A stretch of 64,000 bases of DNA from Umbelopsis ramanniana AG (GCF_025399195.1 NW_026252092.1:452377-516376); one strand, 5' to 3'. Shown: positions 38,368-50,373, counted from the stretch's first letter. Program-made: numbers and translations. Notes: a model not told the origin generated them from the letters alone.

Positions 38368-38548
38368 ACTTATACTCGCGCTGGAAACCGACGATCGCTG
38401 AGGCCATTGCGAAAGCCGGTGCTCTTGTCAAACTCTGTACATCACGTGATTTCGATGAATTACCATGTCTGCTATCCGGCAACACAAAACCGTGACAGCG
38501 CATGCATTGTGGTCACCTCTGATCTTTTCTTCCAATAGACTGTAACTG
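38368..38548. promoter_or_regulatory. Bidirectional promoter between chromatin subunit gene and PRP3
   Basis: Only 181 bp separate the two divergent start codons, so both genes must share regulatory DNA. No clear TATA box is present. Confidence 0.4.
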
Positions 38549-40579
38549 ATGCCTACTAAAGAGGTATGTTATCCAAAGTTGCCCTGCCGACGTTTTCCGT
38601 TGTTCTATTCTTCTAATGCCCTTTGTTTGTTCCATTTCGTGTAGGAGATCGAGGCGCAGCTGGCTGCAAAACGAGCAGAGGTTCAAGCTAAACTTGCACA
38701 AATGAGAGCAAAGGCAGGCGTTCCAGCACCACCACCAGCGAACAATACGCCAGCTACAAGTACCACTTCGAATCTCAAAAAAATACCGGGCATAGATCAA
38801 GAAGATCTGCAACGACGAATAGCAGAAGCAAAAGCTCGAATAGCCGGAGCAAGTCAATCAGTGAGTATCAACCTTCATAGTGTGATAATGGTATCAACAA
38901 GATCACACCGTTTACTTATTTCATGTTTGAAAGAATTTTGCAGCCGGAGGTAGTATGTCCCAGCAACGTCCAAGAGGTGGTCTAAATATTGCGCCGCCAC
39001 CCTTGGGCTTGGATAAATCGGGCAACATTGATTTGAAAGCGATGTTGGATCAAGGCATTATACCCAAGCGTGAACTCGCAACTGCAATGGTAAGGATAAT
39101 TTCAGAGTTACCGCTGCTTTATTTATAAAGTGAGTACTAAGCATAGCGATATAGGCGAATCAAAAGCAGACCAAGTCGGCGGCAAAGCCAGCAGCATCGT
39201 CTTCGCCATCAGCTGCTTCATCTGGAGGCAGGCAATCCAACCCGTATTTAAGTGACAAAACTGAAGTTGGCGGCCGAAGGAGTCGACATCTAAAATTTGT
39301 ACAGCCTGGTCGGTTCATTCAAAAAGCAAATCAAGAACGAGCAAAAGCACAATTAGAGCGCCTCAAGCAAGAAATCGCAGAAAAGGCAAAATTGGCTGGT
39401 GTTCAGACTGAACGGGATATACCAGATAATCTACTCAAGGTTAGTCATTTTTTGCATGAGCCAGGCAGAAGGAACGACTGTTTTTAATACCGTTTGGATT
39501 ACAGGGACCACCCCCACCTGATGTTGAATGGTGGGATTTACCAATAACCAAGAACAAGCAGTATGGAGAAATAGATGCCGATCACCTTGATATGACTGGA
39601 TTAGAAAACATCATCACCCCGTATGTACAACACCCGGTACCAATTGAACCACCTGGTGAACCCACCGGCCAACCACCTCGCCAATTGATGTTGACCAAGA
39701 GAGAATCAAAGAAATTGAGACGTCAAAAGAGATTGGAGGCACAAAAGGATAAGCAGGACAAAATTAGACTTGGATTACTACCACCAGAGCAGCCTAAAGG
39801 TATGTTAACATTTTCGTATACTGGACATGAAAAGTATTGGCCAATTAAGTGGTTTTTTTCCAATAGTTAAAATCAGCAATCTCATGCGTGTCTTGGGACA
39901 AGAGGCTATTCAAGATCCAACCCAAATCGAAGCTAAAGTGCGTAAAGAGATGGAGGAGCGACAACGTGAACATGAGAAGGCGAACGAAACTCGTAAACTT
40001 ACAAAGGAAGAAAAGCGGGAAAAGACGATATCAAAGCTCAAAGAAGATATCGCTCAAATGGTACATGTTACTGTTTACAAGTAAGTTCCTTTTCTTATTG
40101 GCAGTGTCCACTACGAACGGATGATTAAGCTTGACATTCTTAGGGTCAAGAAAATAAAACACCCTAAATTGAGATATAAGGTTGAAGTCAACGCAAGACA
40201 ACTTTATCTTACAGGCATGGTTATTGCAACTCCCAAGTGCAACTTGGTCATTGTTGAAGGCGGACCAAAAGGAATCAAGGCGTATAAAAAGCTCATGCTT
40301 AGGAGAATCGATTGGAATGATCTTCCTATACCACTCAAAGCAGATGCAGCTGATACACCTATGCAAGAACCTGAAGAGGAAGACGAAGAAGAGAATCAGT
40401 GTTTCCTGGTATGGGAAGGTGTAGTCAAAACTGCAGCTTTCAAGAAGTTCACTTGGCGAGAGATGGAAAGTGAGAAGATGGCTCGTGAGCTACTGAATGG
40501 GTTCAAAGTCGAACATTATTGGGATGCAGCCATAATGGCAGACGATGAAGAGTTGGCAGCTCGTCAACCTGAACTATAG
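38549..40579 (+). CDS. PRP3: U4/U6 small nuclear ribonucleoprotein Prp3
   Basis: Spliceosomal protein that binds U4/U6 snRNA in the tri-snRNP. Exon 1 encodes only MPTKE (38549-38563); exon 2 starts at 38645. The central PRP3 domain includes [72 protein letters not shown] and [20 protein letters not shown]. The C-terminal ferredoxin-like DUF1115 domain has [19 protein letters not shown] and [20 protein letters not shown], ending [16 protein letters not shown]. The N-terminal PWI domain of metazoan Prp3 is not seen. EXO84 begins only 162 bp after the stop. Confidence 0.95.
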
Positions 40580-40741
40580 ATATGAATAATTTGTTCAAAA
40601 AAAAATAAAAATCTATCGTATTGCACCACTTCAGAGACATTGTGGACGATGGAAAATTGTTTGGCTGTGAATATTTAAACCCAGTCATAGTTAAAGCCCA
40701 CTCATAAGCGTTCCATACGACACTCGTTGCCTATAAATTCC

Positions 40742-43700
40742 ATGGCCTTGCGACGCTCGAAATCTCGAGATGGACGAGGAATGCCTTATATTAGCGCTCC
40801 ACAGCCAATCAACACATCTGCAGATACACTCGACACTCTTAACACTACTCGTATAGTACCATTGCCACGAAAAAAGTCCTCCAATTCAATCCTAAAACGC
40901 ACTGCCAGCTGGACAACCGACCGCAAGAAAGAACGAGTAGAAAGATCTAGTCCTTTAGTACGAAGTGAAACCGTTTCTGTAACCTCCAGCCCAAGATCAA
41001 TGCAAGACATGGCCGCTGCAATTCCTCCAACTCCCCCTTTCGCAGGGACGACCGGCCAACGTCAAGTTGACTTGGCTAAGTTTGGCGACCCCAACTTCAA
41101 CCCAGAGTCATGTAAAGTATATGGATTGACTGTGCTTAATCTGTCTGTACTGCCGTACTAATTTGCTCTGTGATACGTAGATATGCGAGCTTCAGTAGCG
41201 GATGTGAATGAAGAGCAGCTGAGAGCTTTCTATAGATCATTGAATGATGCAAAGACTCTGGTTGGTAGTGACTTGCAGCGCAATGTCTATCGTAACTACA
41301 CCGAGTTTGTGGTCATATCCAAAGAGATTTCAAATTTGGATGGTGACATGCTGCTACTTCGCGACTTCCTTAACGAACTCCGCGTTATCAATACCAGCTT
41401 CAAGGACGAAGTGGATCCTATGGCAGGCATCATTAATGGTAAATAACCCCTCCAGTTGTCTTGTATACATATATACAGTTAATTTAACTGAACGATTCTT
41501 GTTATTAGATCCTGCACCTATCGCCGAATCAATCACACAACGTCGAAAGCCCAGTGAAATGGCTACTGCCGATATGCAGACCATTTACAGAGCACAGCTG
41601 GCCTCACTGTGGGAGAGTATCGAAGGATCTCAGGTACACATCTTAACTTCACATATATCTTGGTTAAAAAAGGAACAATCGCTCATTCTCTTACAATGAC
41701 TACAGAGGTTATTACCGTTTGCTCCTGATCGTCACATTGTTAGAGACTTTTCCAACTTTGTTGAACTCCATCCCAAAACCTTACAAGCCCGACAAGCAAC
41801 CCAACTCGTATTGCTGAACGATTGTATTTTAGTGGCTTCTAAGAAAAAACGCACCATGTCATCCAAAGTTAAGCTTGTGGCAGATCGCTGCTGGGAGTTG
41901 GACAAAATACTGGTGGCTGACGTCAAAAATACTTCTGATTTAACGAACGCACTGAAAATTGTCCATTATAATGACGAATATCTTTTCCGATGCGAGCGTC
42001 CAGAGGATAAAATGTCGCTGTTAGTCACTATTAAACGAGTCACTGACGAATTATTGGAAAGTTCCAAGCAGAATGATGCCGATGCCAAATTGTCTGTCAA
42101 CGGTAAGCACATTGTACGCATGCAAGGAAAGGAAACAGAATTTCTAATCCTCATATCATATCCTCTCGTCTCAGAACCACTCCTACAAATGGTTCGTTCC
42201 TCGCAAAGCTCTGAAAAGCATAAATCTGCCTTGATACTGATTTCGTTTTTCATTTAGCAATCACAAGTGGAGGCAAGAAGCAAGAAAAGCCGCAATGATC
42301 GAGACCCTACCAAGCAGATGCCACAGCTCGCCTCCAGCGACGTTAAGTGGCTTTCTGAGCTTCCAGATGAATTGGAGGTTTTCATAGCCATTCGTGAGTT
42401 TGAAGATGCTGTAGCATATATCGAAAAGGGTCAGTGTTTCTCCCAAAGATTCTGTCTGTCTCTCAATGCCAATCATACTAATGGGAAACACAGCCCGTGC
42501 CATACTTTCAAGTTTCTCATCAGATCCTGGAAAGCTTGATGGTGTAAAGGAGGAAATTGACACATACGTTGACAAGCTCAGTAAAGCTATCGGGCGGGAT
42601 TTAAGCAACTCTTTATTGACCAAAGTCCAATTCCAACGTAACGTCAACTGGCTCCTTCGCCTTGGGCTTGGAGAAACGGTACGTTGATTCTCTTGTTATT
42701 TTCACACTCCCCCCCCCCAAATGAAAGGGTATACTAATAGGGTGCAATGCGAACCAGGGTCGGGAGATGTTCCTAGCAACCCGAAGCGGAGTCATTAAAC
42801 GGAGAATAAGACAATTGACTTTCGAGGGTGATGTTACCACCTACATCAATGAACTCTCCTTGGTAGTTTTTACCCTGGTACGAAATACCTGCGAGTGGTA
42901 CAGGGACTCGTTCAAGGATAACCGAATGGCGTCAGGTGAGCTAAGTGTGCCTGCGGGATGACAAAGCCTAACACTATATTGACGGAGCTCTTGCCTGCAG
43001 GTTTTATTACTTGGGTAAAGGAGCAAATTACCATCTACGCCCAGATATTCAACAAACAAGTGTTTGGTCAAAATTCTCTTAATCTTCGAGTCATTTCCGA
43101 TTGTCTGAGGTCAACTGCAGAACAATGCTCGCTGGTAAGTGCGGTTACTCCTTTAGGGTCAATTCGAATCTCTTAATCTCATACATCCCGATTTTAGTTG
43201 CGGAAAGTTGGCCTCGACCTAAAATTCATGTTGGACGATATATTTGCCGAGGAGATTAAGAAATTGATTATAGCCTATGAAGAGCGAGCCATTGGAAGAC
43301 TTGACAAAATTATCAAGGAGGACAAGTTTTTGGTTGTATCCAGCCAGAGTCTAGGTACTTACTCACCTTCATATGAAAGTCCTCACATTCTATGCTGAGA
43401 CCCAAAAATCTTTTTCCAAACTTGCGTTTTAGGTACCGACGTCAAAGTGACAGCCAGTGTCGTTAGTTTTTACAATATTTTGATCAAGTTTGTAAACGAA
43501 GCCTGCCTACTGGTCAAGCTTCCTGTAAGTCCACATACCAATCTCTACAAACTATTATCCGCTTGTACTAACGAGCCCTACAGTTATACTCTACGTTGAT
43601 ACAAAGTATCAGCAATATCACAGAACAGTACCTCCGACGAATGATAAAGGAGTCTCAAGCCAGGGAAATGGCAAAGGATCAGCGCTATGCAGCAATGATG

Positions 43701-43960
43701 AATGTCGCTTTTGTTTTGGACAATGTAGTACCCAGAATCTCATCGCAGTTAAACGTAAGTACTGCTCAACGATGAAGGTGCTGTATAATACATAGGTTAC
43801 TGACGATGGCTTTTGCAGAGACATTTTGACCGACCTATACCTGAGCTTGATACCTTGAGAGCCACTCTGAGAGGTGAGTGAGAATTTCAGCAGCACACTG
43901 CAAAGTTTCTGTAGGACAAATGCTGACAATTTTACTTTTGCAGAACTAACCTACGTTTAA
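40742..43960 (+). CDS. EXO84: Exocyst complex subunit Exo84
   Basis: Component of the eight-subunit exocyst that tethers secretory vesicles to the plasma membrane. About twelve exons. A Ser/Arg-rich N-terminus (MALRRSKSRDGRGMPYISAP) is followed by a Vps51/Exo84-type helical segment (YTEFVVISKEISNLDGDML). A PH-like domain follows (LQARQATQLVLLNDCILVAS, CWELDKILVADV, YLFRCERPEDKM). Then comes the C-terminal helical rod (FIAIREFEDAVAYIEKG, GREMFLATRSGVIKRRIRQL, YINELSLVVFTLVRNTCEWY, LRKVGLDLKFMLDDIFAEEI). It ends RATLRELTYV. One intron contains a ten-C run near 42708. The start at 40742 is the first ATG after the short spacer from PRP3. Likely essential for polarised tip growth. Confidence 0.93.
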
Positions 43961-44106
43961 AGTACTGAATTGCTATAATAAAGGGCGGAGCGGAAGACAT
44001 CCGATTTTTTTTTTTATCTCTTCCCTTTTTCCTTTTTTCTTTTCGTCATTCATCATAGTTTCAGTGGCATCCTATTGTTGGTTGTCCTAATATCTATTAT
44101 AACCAA

Positions 44107-45863
44107 ATGGCTCCTGACAATCCAGTGACAAGAGCTTGTGTACACATACTGACTTTTGTGTTAGGCTTAATTGCTCCTATAGCCATATCCTACCTTGTGT
44201 ACTATGTGTGGACTGGCGAAACAGCGGTCATCCACCACCTATTGTCAAATTCAACACCAGCATGTGTCGCAACACACATTCCACTGCTGACTAGTCTTAT
44301 TCACTACTGGTTAGCAGCTGAAGTCATATTTTTCTTCAATTTCTGGAACAATCGCCGCATTTTACAACGAACATCGCCACCCATTACCACATCCAAGGCA
44401 GAGCGGACCGTCTTATTTTGGAACTGTGTCCACACCATACAAGATGTTGAAGAATGGTTTTGTGGATGGTTTTATATTGACGATGGCAATAATACCAGAG
44501 CAACTTTCGACCAAATTCGCAGAGGCAATGTCGAGACTTGGTATGTTTGTCAACTGAACAGGAATTATAAATATTATGACCCAATCTCTAATTTACAAGC
44601 TTGCCTCATTTGGCCATGTCACGTCATAGGTTCGCTTGGGCTTTTTGGAGTCGACCATTGGAAATCGTCAAAAGCAAAAGGACGTGGTCCAACGAGTTGG
44701 CTTGGATGGTGAAGACGGCTGAAACTCATTTCGGCGTCCACTTTGAAGACGGTATATCTCCCGAAATTAAATGTATTCGACTCAGTTTGGATCCTGTCAA
44801 CGCCATCCATCGACCTCTCATCTTTTACATCATTATTTATATGGCAACCATGATTGTGAACTTATTTCTTCGGCTTCAAGGCTTCCAGCGCTGTAATTTG
44901 CCGTATTCTCTTTCATGGGGTGGTGTCTTTGGATTTGACCCGGCTATGCTTTGGAAATCCCTTTGGCGAGATCAAACAGACGAAGCCATGAAAAAAGTTG
45001 TCTATTGGTACAAACCACCATCCCCAGACTCCAACAGAGAAACACCCATCGTGTTCATTCATGGAATTGGTGGTATGCTGTTTTATTCTGATATAATTCG
45101 ACGTTTGACAGCCTTGGATCGACCCATGTTTTGCGTTGAATTGCCGTATGTGTCAATGCACCAAGTTGAAGTCGTACCCACCACAACGGAAACCATTACT
45201 GAAATATCAGAAATGCTTGATCACCATGGATACAAAAAAGCCGTGTTTGTTAGTCACTCCCTAGGAACGGCTGTTTCTAGTTGGATGATGCAACAGGCTC
45301 CGAAACGAGTGGCAGGCGTTGTCATGGTGGATCCCATTGTTTTTTTACTGCACTACCATTCCATTGCGTATAACTTTGTGCATCGTTCACCTAAACGTTT
45401 CATGGAGGTGAGTAAAGCACATTTTATATAACACTACTATAGGCTATCGCTTTAACTAACTGCTAAACCGTTTATTCTTACCCCGTAGCATATTGTTTAC
45501 TATTTTGCTTCCCGCGAACTTCATATCTCGCACTATATCTCACGCCATTTTCAGTGGTTTCAAACCGCTCATTTTGTACAATCCGCCTCCACTTCTCGGC
45601 CCCCTAGCCCAGTCTCTAAGCGTTCAAGTACAGCCGCCGTACCCCTAACTGTTTTCTTATCCGAAAGCGATAACCTTGTGGATAGCCCTAGAATACACAA
45701 ATACCTTCTAGATAACAACGTAGATTCTCGAGTCATGCCTGGCTTAGAGCATGCAAGCTTCCTGCTCAAACCAACATGGCTCAGGACAATCGTAGACCAG
45801 GTCTCTTTAATATGCGCATCCGCAGATTTACCATCTGACTCTGGCTACACTTCATGTACATAA
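44107..45863 (+). CDS. Multi-pass membrane alpha/beta hydrolase
   Basis: Three exons (44107-44540, 44630-45407, 45489-45863) give 528 residues. Hydrophobic helices lie near the N-terminus (HILTFVLGLIAPIAISYLVY; YWLAAEVIFFFNFW) and in the middle (PLIFYIIIYMATMIVNLFL). The catalytic domain then shows VFIHGIGGMLFY (oxyanion region), AVFVSHSLGTAVSSW (nucleophile), VAGVVMVDPIVFLL, FLSESDNLVD (Asp) and GLEHASFLL (His). The nucleophile elbow is S-H-S-L-G instead of the usual GxSxG. Related fungal proteins are largely uncharacterised; a lipid or acyl-ester substrate in an internal membrane is an inference. Confidence 0.83.
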
Positions 45864-46269
45864 CCTTTTCCTGATACCATTCCTCCGTTCAAGCTTTATT
45901 TATACATCATAATAAAACAACTTTGTACTTTGACATCATTCTAGTTTGACAAAAAAATTTTTTAGCGATGTGGTCGGTCAATAAATGATGAACTATAGGT
46001 GGCCGCTGATAATATGTCTAAGTTCACATTTGCGTTCATGTGTTGACTTCGCCATTCCTTTGATGATCAAAGAGATCACCATACGGCGTTTTCACATCTT
46101 CCCCACCCCCATTCAAACGTTCTATAAACAACTGCCACAACAACTCACCGTTTCTGGCAACTTTCGTGATTGAACGCTAGAATAGGCAACTCTTTTGCGA
46201 AATCATAAGAATTCGTCAGACTATTGACCTTTCAACATCTCTCTTACTTCTTTTTCCACTGTCTATCCA
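45864..46269. other. Intergenic region
   Basis: 406 bp between plus-strand genes, with a TATAAAC at about 46123, roughly 145 bp before the homeodomain gene ATG, and a CT-rich leader. Nothing else was seen. Confidence 0.35.
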
Positions 46270-47466
46270 ATGGGGACAGCAAGGGAAGATTTTTCATCAA
46301 GTCAATATGTCGACCGTCAGCTTGCTGAGACAAATATCATGCGTCACCTTCCACAGCTGCGACGCTTGCAAGGTACACCAGCCTATAGCATGGTCACCAA
46401 CCTCTGCTACCTTGCTCAAAGTCATATAGAAAACGCCTGGCATCCGCAAAATCGAGAAAAGGCTTTATTATTCTTCCAAATGGCCCAGATTCATTTGTCT
46501 GAGATGCTACTCCATACAACGTGCCAAGATGTTACTGACGTACTCAAAATTATCCGTGCTCGTATCACAGCTATGGAATTTCTGGTGAAAACCGTCGAAA
46601 TATCCTCTATTTCCTACAACCATAACTGGAGACAGGCCTTAGATCCGATTGTTCAGATGTTTAAGAACGTCAAATTGGAATGCCAAACAGTAGCTGATGA
46701 TCTGAACACAGATAGCTCCACTTGCGTAGAGGATTCTTCTGACAACGACTCCGTCATAGAGAGCTTAAAGCCGACAGTGAAATTCTGCAAATCCTCGGAT
46801 ACAAAGCTGAAGACGGTAAGATGTATAAAACCCTTGGAGGATCCGCTGTTTTCACCAGAAGAAGAGGCTATTTCTGAATATTCCTGCCCAAGCACTGGCT
46901 TTGGGGACCGTATTATAAATGAAATTCCCACCAAAATGATGAAAGAACCCATCAACGCTTCCCATGACATTCAATATGAAGTGGATGAAGCTCAAGACAT
47001 TGACCATGCTGGCGACGATTCATCTTCTGAATATATGCCAGTGGACGATAGTATTTCGCTAGGTAGCACGGACGATGAAACCGACGCTTTTCGAAATTCA
47101 CCGTTTTCCGATATCGACGACAGTGTGCCTAGTTCAAAAACATCTGTCCATGACCTTGAACCGACAATGGACAAAAACGAACAAAATACGAAATATAATG
47201 CTCGGACACTTCATTACCTGGAGACCATGTTCTTTGAAGTCTACTCCTGCAGGGATAAACTGAGCAAAAGTGAGCGCATCCTCATACAACGGCAAACAGG
47301 TTTACCACCTCGCAGCATTACGTATTGGTTTGCAAATCACAAAAGGCGATATCAAAAGGAATTACAAAAATATCGACGGTCAATGGCAACCTCCTATGAC
47401 GAGTATTTGGCCACTACTTCGAAGCATAAGACTATCTTTAAAGGAAAAGGTCAAAGTAAACAATAG
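46270..47466 (+). CDS. Atypical homeodomain transcription factor
   Basis: Intronless gene of 398 residues. The N-terminal ~140 residues are helical (HLPQLRRLQGTPAYSMVTNL; EKALLFFQMAQIHLSEMLL) and match no family I know. A long acidic, Ser-rich middle region could be an activation domain. Near the C-terminus (about residues 310-375) is a homeodomain: TLHYLETMFFEVY, then LIQRQTGLPPRSITYWFANH and KRRYQKELQ. The core WFxN of helix 3 is kept, but positions 52-53 read HK instead of RR. By my count there are about four extra residues between helix 1 and helix 3 relative to the 60-residue standard. DNA target and role (development or mating) are unknown. Confidence 0.75.
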   Translation: MGTAREDFSSSQYVDRQLAETNIMRHLPQLRRLQGTPAYSMVTNLCYLAQSHIENAWHPQNREKALLFFQMAQIHLSEMLLHTTCQDVTDVLKIIRARITAMEFLVKTVEISSISYNHNWRQALDPIVQMFKNVKLECQTVADDLNTDSSTCVEDSSDNDSVIESLKPTVKFCKSSDTKLKTVRCIKPLEDPLFSPEEEAISEYSCPSTGFGDRIINEIPTKMMKEPINASHDIQYEVDEAQDIDHAGDDSSSEYMPVDDSISLGSTDDETDAFRNSPFSDIDDSVPSSKTSVHDLEPTMDKNEQNTKYNARTLHYLETMFFEVYSCRDKLSKSERILIQRQTGLPPRSITYWFANHKRRYQKELQKYRRSMATSYDEYLATTSKHKTIFKGKGQSKQ

Positions 47467-47711
47467 GTCAACATATAAAAAAATCAAAATATAGAGCTCA
47501 ATAGAAACATGCTATTGTTCATACCATCGTTCATTGAAAAACCAGAAGCAATGGGACACGGTTTTTAAAAAAAGTCAAATATAATGTGATGAAGAAACAA
47601 ATTTATGAGGTGATAAAATGATAATGGGGCTTGAAGCCATAATGATAATGTCGACTCTCTAATGCCGACTCTAATACAATGAAGAATATATGAATAAAAT
47701 TTTTTTAAATC

Positions 47712-49151
47712 TTATGCGATCATAACAGGCGCAGCTTCAAGAGGGATGATAGGGACGGCAGGAACGATAACATGAGCTTTTGCTCTATCTGGAACCATCA
47801 TGTCTTCTGTGGTCAGCTTTGCAATTAATTTGTCTCGGATTGCTACTTCAGGTGGTATCTCGATGGTTGTCTGTGACGTTCCATCAATGGAGGCAGCAGC
47901 TGCGTTCCTCTCAATATCTGCTGCCAACTCATTGCCAACACCTTGTCTTGTTCCCCAGCCAGTGACATTGAGGGTGAACAAGGCGTATATCTTCATAAAG
48001 GCAAAGTAGAAGTTGAACAGTAGGAAAGCCGGGACATGGATGATATCTTGAGGTCGGCGGAAGAGATGTGGAGAAAGTTTGACGATTCTGGTTGCTAACA
48101 GCCAAACTACATAGGAGAGAATGATATCCCAGCTGGGTAGATGGTAGGCTGTAAAGCAGAGGGCAATAACAGAGACTGGACCTGATAACAAGGTGAGAGG
48201 ATTGACAAATTTATCCAGCATGGTGTAAGTCACAAAGGGATGCTTGAACCAAAGGTGTCTTTCTACGAACAGAGACCGGAAGTCGCTACGCCATGTGTTT
48301 CTGGTCCAGCGCAAAACCTGCTTGATGAATCGCCAGTCCGTCTTGAAAGTAGAGAGCAGTTCAGCCTCAGAGCATACCTGCATATAGGTGTTCCAACCAT
48401 GGGAGACCATCCATCTGGTTAAAAATTTATCGTCACCGGAATTTAGAGGATATTTTCCTCTCCACAAGTCGTTTGTAAACTTTTCTTGAAATTCCGGATC
48501 CTTCAGAATGACAGTCCTATAGGTTGCAGTTCGACCAGAGATACAGCATACGCCGCCATCTATATGTGTAGAAGCGGCGACCTCAATATTTCTAACCGTC
48601 AATCGGAATCCGGCAAGTACTTCCCACACCGTCTGGTGTTTTCCAACAGACTTGACAGTTTGTGATGTGCCAACTCCACCTATGCTTTCGTCTTCAAAAC
48701 AGGCCAGAATGTAGTTCAGGGTTTGTGGTTTCCAGATAGCATCATCATCAGCGAACACGAGAATATCAGTGGTGGTGTGTCGTATTCCTTGTACCATTTG
48801 AAGTCGCTTGTTGGCCTTGGCTACAGTAAGCACTCTAATTTTTTCTGGATTGATTTGGTTTGCCAATTCTTGTAATGGACCGTACATACTTTCTTCCGTC
48901 ACAATGATGATTTCCTTGGGATTACAAGCCAGCCAAGACTCTGCTGCCTCCACAAATTCTTCTCCTGCATCAATGGTTGGCACTACGATGGTAACATCTT
49001 TCTCTGGCACATAAACTGGATCATCCAAAGGAATGATAGGTTCGTAAACTATCCAAGCGATGAGCTTGATGATGAAGATCAAGTAACGGTAGAATCCAAT
49101 GATACCCAGTGGTATGAAGACAGGGAAAAAATCAGCCGTCAGATACAGCAT
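47712..49151 (-). CDS. Processive GT2 glycosyltransferase (hyaluronan synthase/Cps1-like)
   Basis: Intronless gene of 479 residues. A hydrophobic N-terminal segment (FFPVFIPLGIIGFYRYLIFI) is followed by a family 2 glycosyltransferase domain: VTIVVPTIDAGEEFVEA, ILVFADDDAIWKP (DDD), DGGVCCISGRTATYR, LNSGDDKFLTRW and the QxxRW-type KQVLRWTRNTW. Two or more membrane helices follow (NPLTLLSGPVSVIALCFTAY; AFLLFNFYFAFMKIYALFTL). The arrangement fits a membrane beta-glycan synthase using UDP-sugars, related to hyaluronan synthase and cryptococcal Cps1, but too short for a chitin synthase. The polymer made is unknown. Confidence 0.85.
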   Translation of the reverse strand: MLYLTADFFPVFIPLGIIGFYRYLIFIIKLIAWIVYEPIIPLDDPVYVPEKDVTIVVPTIDAGEEFVEAAESWLACNPKEIIIVTEESMYGPLQELANQINPEKIRVLTVAKANKRLQMVQGIRHTTTDILVFADDDAIWKPQTLNYILACFEDESIGGVGTSQTVKSVGKHQTVWEVLAGFRLTVRNIEVAASTHIDGGVCCISGRTATYRTVILKDPEFQEKFTNDLWRGKYPLNSGDDKFLTRWMVSHGWNTYMQVCSEAELLSTFKTDWRFIKQVLRWTRNTWRSDFRSLFVERHLWFKHPFVTYTMLDKFVNPLTLLSGPVSVIALCFTAYHLPSWDIILSYVVWLLATRIVKLSPHLFRRPQDIIHVPAFLLFNFYFAFMKIYALFTLNVTGWGTRQGVGNELAADIERNAAAASIDGTSQTTIEIPPEVAIRDKLIAKLTTEDMMVPDRAKAHVIVPAVPIIPLEAAPVMIA

Positions 49152-49665
49152 TTGGATAGACTAATAGGTTGAAGATAGAAAGCTCGGTCGAGATAAGGTA
49201 GAGTCAATAGAGAAGAGAGCAAAGAACGTAGAATTACATGACGGCAGGTTGCCTTTTGTTCTATCGCCCTTTCGATAAAGCAGCTTGGGAAGTTTAACCT
49301 TGTTTTTATTCCGTTAATTTCCAGGTTTTCCCTTCTCTGACCCAACAGTGGTGTTTAAAGTTAAAGCAGAAATTGCTCCGAGCTTCCCTGTGGGTCGGCT
49401 CGTCGGTCAAAATCATAATCTGTCACTGCTTAACCTTAACATTGGCTGTTCACAGGAACCCTGCAATTTGTCATACCGTAAGTTTTACACACCTTTGTCT
49501 TCCTCCCCCCGATTTGAAACTGATGACGTGAAATTTGGCTATTTTGACAGCCAATCTTTTTTTTTATAATTTTAATAAACATCAAAGTATGGTACATTGA
49601 AATGAGATGCTATGAACGAGGAATTTTTGGGGTAGTGGTGGTGAAGGCTCCAGTGGTTGGATGAT
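49152..49665. other. Intergenic region
   Basis: 514 bp between two minus-strand genes: promoter of the GT2 gene and 3' region of ridA. A T-run and AATAAA-like sequence near 49555-49580 probably belong to the ridA 3' UTR. No gene was recognised. Confidence 0.3.
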
Positions 49666-50126
49666 TTACTGGGCAGCAGTGACCTCGATCTCAACAAGGA
49701 CGTCAAGAGGAAGACGAGCAACCTCAACGCAGGTGCGGCAAGGCTTGGGGTCAGGGAAGTAGGTGGCATAGACATCGTTGATAGCCTTGAAGTCGTTCAT
49801 GTCCTTGATGAAGACGTTGACCTTAAGGACCTTCTCCATGGAGGAACCGCAGTCTTCCAAAAGACCGCTGATGTTCTTGAGGACTTGGTGGGTCTGAGCT
49901 TGGACATCCTTCTCCTTGACACCAACAAGCTCACCTTGAGGGTTGACGGGAGTGGTGCCAGAGCAGAAGATCATACCATTGTACTTAATGGCTTGAGAGT
50001 AGGGGGCACCTGGAAGTAGCATGTTACGGTTAGGAAAAAAGGGCTTTGGATGAAACAGTTGTCACGCGTTAACTCACCAATGGGTGCGGCCTTCTTGGAG
50101 AATACAGCTTCCTTAATTCCAGACAT
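49666..50126 (-). CDS. RidA: RidA family enamine/imine deaminase (YjgF/Hmf1/Mmf1)
   Basis: Hydrolyses 2-aminoacrylate and related enamine/imine intermediates released by PLP enzymes, protecting other PLP enzymes from damage. Two exons (50126-50078, 50009-49666) give 130 codons, the family length. Landmarks are GAPYSQAIKYNGMIFCSGTT, QAQTHQVLKNISGLLEDCGS, VLKVNVFIKDMNDFKAINDV and the signature PCRTCVEVARLPLDVLVEIE with the catalytic Arg. The short N-terminus (MSGIKEAVFSKKAAPI) shows no clear mitochondrial presequence, so probably cytosolic (Hmf1-like). It is head to head with D-serine dehydratase across 247 bp. Confidence 0.95.
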
Positions 50127-50373
50127 AATGATTGATTTGTGATAGAGTGTCAAGCAAAGAAGAGTTGGGCTTATTTATATTTACAACAAGTGATGGGGGT
50201 CCATGAAACGCAACAATCCCAAACCCAAATATTGAATAGCCGACAATGCGGTGTTCGATAAATTGACAGTCATATGGATCCCCGATGGGTAGGACCCTAC
50301 AACTCAAGCTTCTATTCTCATACATAAAGGTCGACGGGGAGCAGTCAAAGTTAATCTTTTGATTATCTCAACT
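50127..50373. promoter_or_regulatory. Bidirectional promoter of RidA and D-serine dehydratase
   Basis: 247 bp separate the two start codons. An AT-rich TATAAATAAG on the minus strand (about 50168-50178) lies some 45 bp upstream of the RidA ATG; a CATACATAAAGG near 50319 may serve the dehydratase side. Shared control is inferred from the layout. Confidence 0.5.

Noticed and set aside
42705-42720. Poly-C run as a possible regulatory or structured element
   Set aside because: It lies inside an EXO84 intron and is a simple homopolymer.
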